Notes under the pieces: model-generated
What the model was told of the DNA's origin: nothing
The model's input: the letters and a program-made list of their open reading frames with translations, nothing else
Database searches by the model: none
NCBI RefSeq assembly: GCF_000614125.1
Contig: NZ_BAKJ01000006.1
Coordinates: 103,463 to 167,462, forward strand
Length of the DNA: 64,000 bases
DNA from: Bacteroides rodentium JCM 16496
GTDB taxonomy: Bacteria; Bacteroidota; Bacteroidia; Bacteroidales; Bacteroidaceae
Direction: 5' to 3'
Shown here: one piece after another, positions 1 through 7,578 of the stretch
How positions within the stretch are numbered: the first letter of the stretch is position 1
How the letters are laid out: each line of letters opens with the position of its first letter
Made by a program: the position numbers and the translations under genes

Positions 1-38
1 CTGTTGTAACTACCGGCTGCTAATATAACAATTGTTAA

Positions 39-77
39 AGCCGTTGTTACTTCATGGCAAGTAATGACGGCTTTTTT
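39..77 (+). terminator. Rho-independent terminator of an upstream gene
   Basis: A 14-bp stem (arms 39-52 and 59-72, with two G-U pairs) and a 6-nt loop are followed by a T-run. It points on the plus strand, so it probably ends a gene lying before the window. No coding sequence could be supported in bases 1-38. Confidence 0.7.
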
Positions 78-200
78 CATTAACGTAGATTAAGAACATG
101 CGGAATTGTGAATTGAATGATTAATTTTTTATTAAATTTGCAAACCAAAGGCTTGTGTTTTTGTTATAATGCTCATAATACAACCTAAAAAATGGTCTTC

Positions 201-268
201 GGTTAATTTACGAGAACGTCCGGTTAAATCAGGTTAATAGGTTAGGAGTGTTAATTAGGGAGTGTTAA
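201..268 (+). promoter_or_regulatory. GTTAA direct repeats upstream of rprX
   Basis: Five GTTAA motifs begin at 202, 223, 233, 250 and 264, directly before the rprX start. The first three are GGTTAA and lie 21 and 10 bp apart, so they face the same side of the helix. That spacing suits the tandem half-sites bound by OmpR-family regulators. Autoregulation by RprY is an inference; its site in Bacteroides is not known to me. Confidence 0.3.
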
Positions 269-278
269 TTTTGTGACT

Positions 279-1823
279 ATGAAAAAGTCAACTATATGGA
301 TATTAGGTGTTGTTATGGGGCTTTCCTTCCTTAGTTTGCTGTATCTGCAGATAAGCTATATTGAGGAAATGGTGAAGATGCGTAACGGACAATTTGAAGA
401 GGCGGTGAAGCGTGCGTTGATGGCTGCTTCGAAAGAGGCGGAGTCCGCAGAGGTTGTGCGCTGGCTGAATGAGGATATCTCCGAGGCGGAAAAGAAGGCA
501 TGGGAACAGTCGCAAAGCAGTAGCGGAGTGATGCGTACCCAGCGGTTTGTGATGACGGCTCCGGATGGCAGTGTCCGTTCTTCGGTGGAATTGAAAACTT
601 TCAGCAACGAGTCTTCTGAATTGCCAAGAGCAATGATTTCACGCAAACATGGGGCAAAAACCATTCCCCAGACTTCACGCTCGCAGATAGAGATGCTTAA
701 AAACCGCTATCTTTACCAGCGTGCATTGGTGGATGAGGTGGTGTTGCAGATGGTGTACAATGCCAGCGACAAGCCGATTGAGGAGCGTGTCAATTTCAAA
801 AGTCTGGACCAGTATCTAAAAGCAGGTCTGATAGAGAATGGTCTCGGTGATATGGATTATCACTTCAAGGTGATAGACCGGGAAGGCAGGGAGGTATACC
901 GTTGTGCGGATTATAGCGATGCAGGGAGTGAAAGCTCTTATTCGCAGCCATTGTTTTTGAATGACCCGCCGGCTCGTATGAGTATCGTCAAGATACATTT
1001 TCCGGGAAAGAAGGATTATATCTTCGATTCGGTCAGGTTTATGATACCGTCGATGATATTTACTTTTGTACTGCTGGTGACATTCATCTTTACGATTTAC
1101 ATCGTATTCCGCCAGAAGAAGCTGACGGAAATGAAGAATGATTTCATCAACAATATGACGCACGAGTTCAAGACGCCGATATCGACGATTTCTCTGGCAG
1201 CGCAGATGTTGAAAGACCCGGCTGTGGGCAAGTCTCCGGCCATGTTCCAGCATATATCGGGTGTCATCAATGATGAGACGAAGCGCTTGAGGTTCCAGGT
1301 TGAGAAAGTGCTCCAGATGTCGATGTTCGACCGCCAGAAGGCTACTTTGAAGATGAAGGAACTGGATGCCAATGAACTGATAGCAGGTGTCATCAATACG
1401 TTTACACTGAAAGTGGAGCGTTATAATGGAAAGATAGAGTCGGAGCTTAAGGCTACGGACCCGATGATTTTTGCCGATGAGATGCACATCACCAATGTAG
1501 TTTTCAATCTCATGGATAATGCCGTGAAGTATAAACGTCCGGACGAGGATTTGCAGCTGACGGTGAAAACTTGGAACGAGCCGGGCAAACTGATGATTTC
1601 TATTCAGGATAACGGCATCGGCATCAAGAAGGAGAATTTGAAAAAGATATTCGAGAAGTTCTATCGCGTGCATACAGGTAATCTGCACGATGTGAAAGGC
1701 TTCGGCTTGGGACTGGCTTATGTGAAGAAGATTATTATGGATCATAAGGGAACTATCCGGGCAGAGAGCGAACTGAACGTAGGAACTAAATTTATTATTG
1801 CATTACCTTTATTAAAAAATTGA
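279..1823 (+). CDS. rprX: Sensor histidine kinase RprX
   Basis: Membrane histidine kinase that phosphorylates the response regulator encoded next to it. A transmembrane helix lies near residues 5-25. An extracytoplasmic region follows, then a second helix near 250-280. The HisKA domain carries the phospho-accepting His in THEFKTP (around residue 295). The ATPase domain has the N box NLMDNAVKYK, the G1 box DNGIGI and the G2 box GFGLGLAYV. A GTG at 273 would add two residues (MTM); the ATG at 279 is more natural. The stop overlaps the region before rprY, so the two are one transcript. In B. fragilis the pair was named for effects on porin expression; the signal sensed is unknown. Confidence 0.92.
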   Translation: MKKSTIWILGVVMGLSFLSLLYLQISYIEEMVKMRNGQFEEAVKRALMAASKEAESAEVVRWLNEDISEAEKKAWEQSQSSSGVMRTQRFVMTAPDGSVRSSVELKTFSNESSELPRAMISRKHGAKTIPQTSRSQIEMLKNRYLYQRALVDEVVLQMVYNASDKPIEERVNFKSLDQYLKAGLIENGLGDMDYHFKVIDREGREVYRCADYSDAGSESSYSQPLFLNDPPARMSIVKIHFPGKKDYIFDSVRFMIPSMIFTFVLLVTFIFTIYIVFRQKKLTEMKNDFINNMTHEFKTPISTISLAAQMLKDPAVGKSPAMFQHISGVINDETKRLRFQVEKVLQMSMFDRQKATLKMKELDANELIAGVINTFTLKVERYNGKIESELKATDPMIFADEMHITNVVFNLMDNAVKYKRPDEDLQLTVKTWNEPGKLMISIQDNGIGIKKENLKKIFEKFYRVHTGNLHDVKGFGLGLAYVKKIIMDHKGTIRAESELNVGTKFIIALPLLKN

Positions 1824-1828
1824 TTGAT

Positions 1829-2530
1829 ATGGACGAGAAACTGCGTATTTTATTGTGCGAAGACGATGAAAATCTTGGCATGCTTTTAAGAGAATATTTA
1901 CAGGCAAAAGGTTACTCTGCCGAGTTGTGCCCTGATGGAGAAGCCGGATATAAGGCTTTCTTGAAGAATAAATATGACTTGTGTGTGTTTGATGTGATGA
2001 TGCCGAAGAAAGACGGATTCACATTGGCACAGGAAGTGCGTGCGGCCAATGCCGAAATACCTATTATCTTCTTGACGGCAAAGACGTTGAAGGAAGATAT
2101 TCTGGAAGGTTTCAAGATTGGTGCCGATGACTACATCACCAAGCCCTTCAGTATGGAAGAGTTGACTTTCAGAATTGAAGCTATTCTGAGACGCGTTCGC
2201 GGAAAGAAGAACAAGGAGAGCAGCATCTATAAGATTGGTAAGTTTACATTCGACACGCAGAAACAGATTCTGGCGACTGCTGAGAAGCAGACTAAACTGA
2301 CCACCAAAGAATCCGAACTGCTGGGTTTGCTTTGTGCGCATGCCAACGAAATTCTGCAGCGTGACTTTGCGTTGAAGACTATCTGGATTGATGACAACTA
2401 TTTCAATGCACGTAGTATGGATGTATATATCACAAAGCTGCGTAAGCACCTGAAAGAAGATGATTCGATTGAAATCATCAACATTCACGGAAAGGGATAT
2501 AAACTGATTACTCCGGAAGCTGAGTCTTGA
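1829..2530 (+). CDS. rprY: Response regulator RprY (OmpR family)
   Basis: DNA-binding partner of RprX. The N-terminal receiver domain has the acidic pair CEDDE, the phosphorylated Asp in FDVMMP (residue 55) and the conserved Lys in TKPFS. A C-terminal winged-helix DNA-binding domain ends in the typical IHGKGYKL strand. The ATG at 1829 lies 5 nt after the rprX stop. A TTG at 1820 would overlap rprX and is less likely. The length (233 aa) is normal for the OmpR/PhoB class. A bidirectional terminator follows at 2566. Confidence 0.92.
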   Translation: MDEKLRILLCEDDENLGMLLREYLQAKGYSAELCPDGEAGYKAFLKNKYDLCVFDVMMPKKDGFTLAQEVRAANAEIPIIFLTAKTLKEDILEGFKIGADDYITKPFSMEELTFRIEAILRRVRGKKNKESSIYKIGKFTFDTQKQILATAEKQTKLTTKESELLGLLCAHANEILQRDFALKTIWIDDNYFNARSMDVYITKLRKHLKEDDSIEIINIHGKGYKLITPEAES

Positions 2531-2565
2531 TGAGACTCGGCTCTCTTTGGGAGGGGGGAATAAAA

Positions 2566-2597
2566 AAGACGGTTTGCATGTATATGCTAACCGTCTT
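2566..2597. terminator. Bidirectional terminator between rprY and a small minus-strand gene
   Basis: A perfect 9-bp stem, AAGACGGTT (2566-2574) pairing with AACCGTCTT (2589-2597), is flanked by an A-run on the left and a T-rich tract on the right. It can end rprY on the plus strand and the 58-aa gene on the minus strand. Confidence 0.75.
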
Positions 2598-2619
2598 CTT
2601 TATTTCTTTCCTTTTGATA

Positions 2620-2796
2620 TTAGTCGGCAATTCTCTTGTTGATAACAATGTAGGAAATCAATCCCACTACAACCAAAACGGCAGAACTGCCCAAGATGGC
2701 ATTGTTGTTAACGTTGCCGGTAAAAGAACATGCAACCAGGATTACAGCTCCTATTACGACTAATATCAATCCCAGATTTTTTAATAAGCCTTTCAT
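2620..2796 (-). CDS. Small membrane protein, 58 aa
   Basis: The minus strand encodes a 58-residue protein starting MKGLLKNLGL and ending VINKRIAD. It has two hydrophobic helices, about residues 8-22 and 37-53, separated by a short polar turn with FTGNVNNNA. The Cys in LVAC could be a lipidation site, but the helix seems too deep for a clear lipobox. Codon use looks normal and a terminator sits 23 nt after the stop. An overlapping plus-strand frame (2527-2763) has no recognisable features and is rejected. I do not recognise a function. Its placement between rprY and marR suggests a conserved small membrane protein. Confidence 0.75.
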   Translation of the reverse strand: MKGLLKNLGLILVVIGAVILVACSFTGNVNNNAILGSSAVLVVVGLISYIVINKRIAD

Positions 2797-2901
2797 GTGT
2801 GTGTATTTTAATTAGATTATTATATTCTTTCGTATTCTTGTCACAAAGAAAAGCATAATTCTTTAACAAGCGAAATTATTTTTGCAAAAAATCCATATTT
2901 T

Positions 2902-2988
2902 AATGAAGAATGAAGAATGAAGAATGAAAAATGAAGTTTCATCCCCTTGTTTTCTCCTTTCTTAATCCTTAATCTTTAATCCTTAATC
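2902..2988. repeat. Heptamer repeat arrays in inverted arms
   Basis: Bases 2902-2936 are five tandem copies of a 7-bp unit, AATGAAG (one reads AATGAAA). After a 24-nt pyrimidine-rich spacer, bases 2961-2988 are four copies of CTTAATC (one reads TTTAATC). The second block lies directly after the marR stop on the minus strand. The same period and inverted layout recur at other gene ends in this window. Confidence 0.85.
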
Positions 2989-2996
2989 CCTATACT

Positions 2997-3443
2997 TTAG
3001 TCCTTGGTATTGAAGAAAATCTTCCTCAGCACCTCCTGGCTCACACTGAGCTCTTCGATGGTGATGCCTTTCAAGGCTTCTTTGAGGGTCTGGTTGGCAA
3101 TGACGCGCGCGCGTTCTTCCAGCTCCTTGCCGTCCTTGGTCAGGTGTATCAGATTGGTTCGGCGGTCTTTTTTGTCCGATATGCGCACGACGAGATGCTG
3201 ACGCTCCATATTGTCTATCAAACGCGTCATGCTGGGCTTGTCTTTGAAAGTTGCATTACACAACTCTTGTTGCGTCACCCCGTCCTTTTCCCATAAGAAG
3301 ATGAGGACGGTCCACTGTTCCGGAGTAATCTCCAGACCGTTCTGGCGGAAGTTGCGGGACAGCTTTCGGTTAATGGCAGCCGACACTTTACCGTTCAGTA
3401 TGGCAAAGATAAGGCGGATATCGAAGTTAAATTGCTCTATCAT
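2997..3443 (-). CDS. MarR family transcriptional regulator
   Basis: A 148-aa DNA-binding protein of the MarR class, which usually acts as a dimeric repressor released by small aromatic ligands or oxidants. The central winged helix is visible: the TPEQWTVLIFLWEK helix, then GVTQQELCNATFKDKPSMTRLID, which includes the recognition helix, and the wing with DRRTNLIHLTKDG. The start at 3443 is chosen because a promoter -7 element at 3468-3475 places transcription start near 3461. That excludes the longer frame starting at 3470. A 12-bp palindrome sits on the expected start site and is a likely operator. The gene is divergent from rpsF. Its targets are unknown. Confidence 0.88.
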   Translation of the reverse strand: MIEQFNFDIRLIFAILNGKVSAAINRKLSRNFRQNGLEITPEQWTVLIFLWEKDGVTQQELCNATFKDKPSMTRLIDNMERQHLVVRISDKKDRRTNLIHLTKDGKELEERARVIANQTLKEALKGITIEELSVSQEVLRKIFFNTKD

Positions 3444-3450
3444 GAAATTA

Positions 3451-3475
3451 TTGTTTAAACAACTTTGCAAAGATA
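3451..3475 (-). promoter_or_regulatory. marR promoter -7 element with palindromic operator
   Basis: On the minus strand TATCTTTG (3468-3475) matches the Bacteroides -7 consensus TAnnTTTG. Just downstream, 3451-3462 is the perfect palindrome TTGTTTAAACAA, covering the predicted transcription start. This is the normal position for an autorepressor site of a MarR protein. No good -33 element was seen. Confidence 0.5.
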
Positions 3476-3525
3476 GTGCAAGCCGAAGACAATTCCTATA
3501 TCCCTACACAAAAAAACATTAAATG

Positions 3526-3556
3526 TTTGTAGTTCAAAATAAAATGTCTACCTTTG
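3526..3556 (+). promoter_or_regulatory. Promoter of the rpsF-rpsR-rplI operon
   Basis: TTTG (3526-3529) and TACCTTTG (3549-3556) are separated by 19 nt, which fits the Bacteroides sigma-ABfr consensus exactly. Transcription should begin near 3563 and leave a leader of about 40 nt, AT-rich and without a clear Shine-Dalgarno sequence. Confidence 0.8.
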
Positions 3557-3602
3557 CACCGCATTTTTAAAACGAATAATTTATTTATTTAATTAAACGA
3601 GT

Positions 3603-3947
3603 ATGAATCAATACGAAACCGTTTTCATTTTGACTCCCGTTTTGTCTGATGTTCAGATGAAGGAAGCGGTAGAAAAATTCAAAGGCATCCTTACTGCTGA
3701 AGGTGCTGAGATTGTAAATGAAGAAAACTGGGGACTGAAGAAGCTGGCATATCCTATCCAGAAGAAGTCAACAGGTTTCTATCAGCTGATTGAGTTCAAT
3801 GCAGAACCTACTGTTATTGAGAAATTGGAAGTAAACTTCCGTCGTGACGAGCGCGTTATCCGTTTCTTGACTTTCAAGCAAGATAAGTACGCTGCTGAAT
3901 ATGCTGCGAAGAGAAGAAGTGTTAAATCAACTAAAAAGGAGGATTAA
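3603..3947 (+). CDS. rpsF: 30S ribosomal protein S6
   Basis: S6 forms a heterodimer with S18 on the platform of the small ribosomal subunit. The 114-aa protein begins with the family motif [15 protein letters not shown] and contains [13 protein letters not shown], both typical of bS6. The C terminus is lysine-rich. It is the first gene of a three-gene operon, 2 nt before rpsR, with a consensus promoter upstream. Confidence 0.97.
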   Translation: MNQYETVFILTPVLSDVQMKEAVEKFKGILTAEGAEIVNEENWGLKKLAYPIQKKSTGFYQLIEFNAEPTVIEKLEVNFRRDERVIRFLTFKQDKYAAEYAAKRRSVKSTKKED

Positions 3948-3949
3948 TC

Positions 3950-4222
3950 ATGGCACAACAAGTTCAATCAGAAATCAGATATTTAACTCCGCCCTCAGTA
4001 GACGTTAAGAAGAAGAAATACTGCCGTTTCAAAAAGAGCGGCATTAAGTACATCGACTACAAAGATCCCGAATTCTTGAAGAAATTCTTGAATGAGCAAG
4101 GTAAAATCCTTCCGCGTCGTATTACCGGTACTTCTTTGAAGTTCCAACGTCGTGTAGCTCAAGCTGTGAAGAGAGCACGTCACTTGGCGTTGCTGCCCTA
4201 TGTAACTGACATGATGAAATAA
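3950..4222 (+). CDS. rpsR: 30S ribosomal protein S18
   Basis: S18 binds S6 and 16S rRNA on the platform of the small subunit. The 90-aa protein has the conserved core [19 protein letters not shown] and the C-terminal segment [14 protein letters not shown], followed by [10 protein letters not shown]. It starts 2 nt after rpsF, so translation of the two is probably coupled, which suits their equal stoichiometry. Confidence 0.97.
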   Translation: MAQQVQSEIRYLTPPSVDVKKKKYCRFKKSGIKYIDYKDPEFLKKFLNEQGKILPRRITGTSLKFQRRVAQAVKRARHLALLPYVTDMMK

Positions 4223-4237
4223 TAGGAGGAGGAAAGT

Positions 4238-4687
4238 ATGGAAATTATATTGAAAGAAGACATCGTAAACTTGGGTTATAAGAACGACATCGTAACAGTA
4301 AAGTCTGGCTACGGTCGTAACTACCTCATCCCGACTGGTAAAGCTGTCATCGCTTCACCGGCTGCAAAGAAAATGTTGGCTGAAGAGCTGAAACAACGCG
4401 CTCATAAGCTGGAGAAAATCAAAAAGGATGCTGAAGAACTGGCTGCTAAGCTGGAAGGCGTATCATTGAAGATTGCTACTAAGGTTAGCTCTACTGGTAC
4501 TATCTTCGGTTCTGTTGGTAATATCCAGATTGCTGAAGAGTTGGCTAAATTGGGTCACAACATCGATCGTAAGATTATCGTTGTTAAGGACGCAGTGAAA
4601 GAAGTTGGTAACTACAAGGCTATCGTTAAGCTGCACAAGGAAGTTTCTGTAGAAGTTCCTTTCGAAGTGGTTGCTGAAGAAGCATAA
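4238..4687 (+). CDS. rplI: 50S ribosomal protein L9
   Basis: L9 is an elongated protein of the large subunit that helps keep the reading frame. The N-terminal domain has the signature DIVNLGYKNDIVTVKSGYGRNYLIP. A long lysine/glutamate-rich helix follows, then a C-terminal domain with the GTIFGSVG motif. Length (149 aa) is typical. It lies 15 nt after rpsR with a purine-rich AGGAGGA before the start, one of the few clear Shine-Dalgarno-like sequences here. A terminator follows. Confidence 0.97.
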   Translation: MEIILKEDIVNLGYKNDIVTVKSGYGRNYLIPTGKAVIASPAAKKMLAEELKQRAHKLEKIKKDAEELAAKLEGVSLKIATKVSSTGTIFGSVGNIQIAEELAKLGHNIDRKIIVVKDAVKEVGNYKAIVKLHKEVSVEVPFEVVAEEA

Positions 4688-4711
4688 GAAAAAGACTTTA
4701 TAATGATAAGA

Positions 4712-4746
4712 AAGCTTGGTTCTGGTAAAGGACCGGGCTTTTCTAT
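4712..4746 (+). terminator. Terminator of the ribosomal protein operon
   Basis: A GC-rich hairpin with arms AAGCTTGGTT and GACCGGGCTT, stabilised by G-U pairs, is followed by a T-rich tract. It lies 25 nt after the rplI stop. Confidence 0.7.
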
Positions 4747-4813
4747 TTTGGGGCGTATGTGTGGGGGCTTATTGAGGGATACGTATGTCTCTTTGCGAGG
4801 TTACTAATGCAAA

Positions 4814-4845
4814 AAAGAGCATATCCACTCAGGGGTATGCTCTTT
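4814..4845 (-). terminator. Terminator of the RRM protein gene
   Basis: A 10-bp stem, AAAGAGCATA (4814-4823) against TATGCTCTTT (4836-4845), is followed on the minus strand by a run of T. It lies 26 nt past the stop of the RNA-binding protein gene. Confidence 0.75.
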
Positions 4846-4870
4846 GCCTTATTGTCAGCCAATAATTCTT

Positions 4871-5116
4871 TTAGTTTCTTGGCAATGCTTCTTTCACTAC
4901 CATTTGGCGGCCTACATATTCTGCTCCATTCAATTTGTTGATTGCTTGTTGGGCTTCAGCAGCTTCGGGCATCTCTACGAAGGCAAAACCTTTTGATCTG
5001 TTTGTATTACGGTCCATAATCAGTTTTACTGATTCTACTGTTCCATACTCTTCCATTACTTGTCTCAAATCTGATTCCCTAACGTTGTAGCTAAGGTTTC
5101 CAATGTACATATTCAT
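4871..5116 (-). CDS. RRM-domain RNA-binding protein
   Basis: A single RNA recognition motif fills this 81-aa protein. RNP2 is seen as MYIGNLSY at the N terminus and RNP1 as KGFAFVEM near the middle. The aromatic residues that stack on RNA are present in both. Bacteroidetes carry several such small RRM proteins, and one (RbpB) has been linked to control of polysaccharide utilisation genes; which paralogue this is cannot be told by eye. The ATG at 5116 matches the start of the RNP2 strand; a start three codons earlier is possible. A 270-nt gene-free stretch lies upstream and may hold a long leader. Confidence 0.9.
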   Translation of the reverse strand: MNMYIGNLSYNVRESDLRQVMEEYGTVESVKLIMDRNTNRSKGFAFVEMPEAAEAQQAINKLNGAEYVGRQMVVKEALPRN

Positions 5117-5388
5117 AAAATACAAAAATAAAAAATTAATAATTCAATAAAGGAGTCTTAGGAAGTTGTAGTCAGAAATGAAAATTCTCAATGTGGTTAA
5201 TCGAGGAGAGACATAGTGAAAAGCAGATCGTAATAAACCTCTTATTGTTTTGTTGATGCAAAGTAACGGCTTTTATTCGGTATATGCACTATACTTTATC
5301 ATTTATCTGCCATATAATACCCTTTTTTGTGAAATAAGACCAAGACTTAACAATTAGAAGGGAACGGAAGGAGAGGATAGGGCATAAA
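5117..5388. other. Gene-free stretch upstream of the RRM gene
   Basis: No open frame with recognisable protein features is seen on either strand. A weak -7-like TTACTTTG on the minus strand (5259-5266) could start the RRM transcript and leave a leader of about 135 nt. A regulatory leader or a small RNA is possible but not shown by the sequence. Confidence 0.4.
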
Positions 5389-5423
5389 AAAAGTCTGGTG
5401 TGCTTGTATGCACGTCAGACTTT
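5389..5423 (-). terminator. Terminator of the alanine-rich lipoprotein gene
   Basis: AAAGTCTG-GTGTGC pairs with TGCAC-GTCAGACTTT around a short loop. On the minus strand it is followed by seven Ts. It lies 27 nt after the stop of the gene at 5450. Confidence 0.7.
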
Positions 5424-5449
5424 CAATTCTCTCGAGTGTTGTACTGAAA

Positions 5450-5662
5450 TTATTCAGCTACAACAGCTGCGCTATCTACTGCTACAGTGTCAGCTGCTGC
5501 TGCGGCGGCGGCTGCTTCAGCTGCGGCTGCTTCTACAGCTGCGATTGAGTCAGCGATACGGATAGAATCTGCAGTTGCTTGTTCAGCGTTAGCTGCTTTG
5601 TTGCCACAAGATGCGAAAGATACTGCTACGATAGCTGCAGCCATCAAAACTAATTTTTTCAT
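5450..5662 (-). CDS. Small alanine-rich lipoprotein
   Basis: A 70-aa predicted lipoprotein. The signal peptide MKKLVLMAAAIVAVSFASC ends in a lipobox with Cys19. The mature part is almost only Ala, Asp, Glu, Val and Ser, with two DSI repeats (DSIRIADSIA) and runs of Ala and Glu. It may form one amphipathic helix. The start at 5662 is chosen because it begins the signal peptide; nine residues lie before it in the longer frame. It has its own terminator. I recognise it only as a small Bacteroides lipoprotein of unknown role. Confidence 0.75.
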   Translation of the reverse strand: MKKLVLMAAAIVAVSFASCGNKAANAEQATADSIRIADSIAAVEAAAAEAAAAAAAADTVAVDSAAVVAE

Positions 5663-5819
5663 TTTCCTTACTTTTAAAACGTAATACAATCAATTGCTTT
5701 ATTAAAACGTTGCAAAGGTATGTACTTTTTGAATATGTTGTTCTCGAAACCCCAACTTTTTTTATATTTTTTTTGGAGCTTCGGTTGTTTTTGAAGCTAT
5801 TCGTATGTTTTACAACATG

Positions 5820-7493
5820 TTAATCTACGGCAATGCTATTGTATAAGTATCTCTTGATACTTCTTTTGGGTGTTTTCTCAAATTCTGTCGGATAAAGTTG
5901 GATTTGGCTTACCTTTTCGTAGGCTGCCACGCTGTTATTCAGATTTTTGAGATTTTCATCCATAATGGTTTTAAGGTTATCCGGCTGGTTCAGTCCCAAG
6001 GAATCCAGGGCTTCATAGTCGGCATATACCAATGCTACTAGTTTCTTGTTCCGTTCGATGACAAGGCTTTCCAGGACGAAAGGCATGTTATTGAGCCGCG
6101 CTTCTATTTCTTCGGGGAAGATATTCTGTCCGCTGGAACTGAGAATCATGGTCTTGCTGCGTCCGCGGATATAGAGGTTGTTGTTCTCGTCCAGTGTGCC
6201 CAGGTCGCCGGTGCGGAGCCATCCGTCTGCGGTGAAGACTTCTTTGGTGGCTTCCGGATTCTTATAATAGCCGGTCATCACGTTCTCGCCGCGTACTTGT
6301 ATTTCGCCGAGTTTGTCGTCCGGGTTTTCCTTGTAGATACGGGCTTCCATGATGTCGAGTACCCGTCCGGAAGAAGTCGGGACAAATTCATCCCAGGGAG
6401 CGTAGCTGATGAGAGGAGCACATTCGGTCATGCCGTAGCCGATGGTGAAGGGGAACTTGATGCGGTGGAAGAATTCTTCCACTTCCGGGTTCATGGCTGC
6501 ACCTCCTATGATGACTTCCTTGAAACGTCCGCCCAGTGCGTCAATCAGTTTCTTGCGGATTTGCCCGTATATCTGTCCGTCAAGCAAGGGAATGCTGAGC
6601 GCCCATTTCATGGTCTTTTTGTTGATGATGGGCTGGATTACGTTCTTGTATATCTTTTCAATGACAAGGGGTACGGTGATAATCAGGTTGGGTTTCACTT
6701 CCTCGAAAGCTTTCATCAGAATCTTTGGGGAAGGCACTTTTCCCAACAGTGTGACGTGTGTGCCGACGGCCGTGGCGGTAAGGAAATCGAATGCGCAGCC
6801 GTATGCATGTGCCAAAGGCAGGAAAGAGAGCACTTTGTCCCCTTTCTTCAGCAGCCCGGTACGTATGCCGAAGGTGACGTTGCCGGCCAGGTTGTTTCCC
6901 GTCAGCATGACGCCCTTGCTGAATCCGGTGGTGCCCGAGGTATAATTCAGCAGCATGACCTTGTCGTTGGAAAGGTCCGTATAGACAATATCTTCTTTGT
7001 GGAAACCGTTCGGATAAACTTTTCCCATCTCACTGTTCTGGTGCTTGAGGAAACGTTGGATGGTTTCTCCGTCCCGTTGATACAGGCAGCGGAAGTCGCT
7101 CAGCGAGAACACGCCGCGCAGCCCGTTGAGCCGTTCTTCTTCCAGATGTTCCCAAATGGCATCGCTGGTAAAGAGGAACGTTGATTCGGAGTGGTTTATG
7201 ATATGATGTACATCATTGGGGTTGAAATCTTGCAAGATGGGGACTACGATACCGCCATAGGTAATGGTAGCCATGTAGGCGATACACCAGCGGGCATTGT
7301 TCTTGCCGATGATGGATATTTTGTCACCGCGGCGCAGTTGGCAGTGTTTGAAGAGAAGGTGCAGTTTCGCAATTTCTTGCGCCACTTCGCCATAAGTATA
7401 ACCCTCGTTTTCTCCATAGTCGGTATAGCAGGGGAGGTCCCAATTCTCGCGGAAACTATGCTCGTATAGTTTGATAAAGTTCTCTTGTATCAT
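5820..7493 (-). CDS. AMP-binding long-chain fatty acid-CoA ligase
   Basis: Adenylate-forming enzyme that should activate a fatty acid to its acyl-CoA with ATP. The 557-aa protein carries the AMP-binding P-loop-like motif YTSGTTGFSKG, the TE motif YGMTECAP and the ribose-binding motif GWLRTGDLG. It also has RGRSKTMILSSSGQNIFPEEIE at the start of the C-terminal lid domain. The catalytic lysine region near the C terminus reads TPKRSIKRYLY. No signal peptide or membrane span is seen. A minus-strand -7 element TACTTTTG lies at 7517-7524, back to back with the mtaB promoter. The actual acyl substrate is not deducible. Confidence 0.88.
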   Translation of the reverse strand: MIQENFIKLYEHSFRENWDLPCYTDYGENEGYTYGEVAQEIAKLHLLFKHCQLRRGDKISIIGKNNARWCIAYMATITYGGIVVPILQDFNPNDVHHIINHSESTFLFTSDAIWEHLEEERLNGLRGVFSLSDFRCLYQRDGETIQRFLKHQNSEMGKVYPNGFHKEDIVYTDLSNDKVMLLNYTSGTTGFSKGVMLTGNNLAGNVTFGIRTGLLKKGDKVLSFLPLAHAYGCAFDFLTATAVGTHVTLLGKVPSPKILMKAFEEVKPNLIITVPLVIEKIYKNVIQPIINKKTMKWALSIPLLDGQIYGQIRKKLIDALGGRFKEVIIGGAAMNPEVEEFFHRIKFPFTIGYGMTECAPLISYAPWDEFVPTSSGRVLDIMEARIYKENPDDKLGEIQVRGENVMTGYYKNPEATKEVFTADGWLRTGDLGTLDENNNLYIRGRSKTMILSSSGQNIFPEEIEARLNNMPFVLESLVIERNKKLVALVYADYEALDSLGLNQPDNLKTIMDENLKNLNNSVAAYEKVSQIQLYPTEFEKTPKRSIKRYLYNSIAVD

Positions 7494-7546
7494 TGCACAA
7501 ATTTTAGTTGAATGTGCAAAAGTAGGAAAAATAGATTAATAATGTA

Positions 7547-7554
7547 TATCTTTG
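7547..7554 (+). promoter_or_regulatory. mtaB promoter -7 element
   Basis: TATCTTTG matches TAnnTTTG and puts the transcription start near 7561, upstream of the ATG at 7579. This argues against the longer reading frame that begins with TTG at 7552. No convincing -33 TTTG was found. Confidence 0.5.
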
Positions 7555-7578
7555 CGGCATAAATGTGTTTATAAGCTC

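Noticed and set aside
2527..2763. Plus-strand ORF of 78 aa after rprY
   Set aside because: It overlaps the terminator and the better-supported 58-aa minus-strand gene, and its sequence has no protein-like pattern apart from translated hairpin bases.
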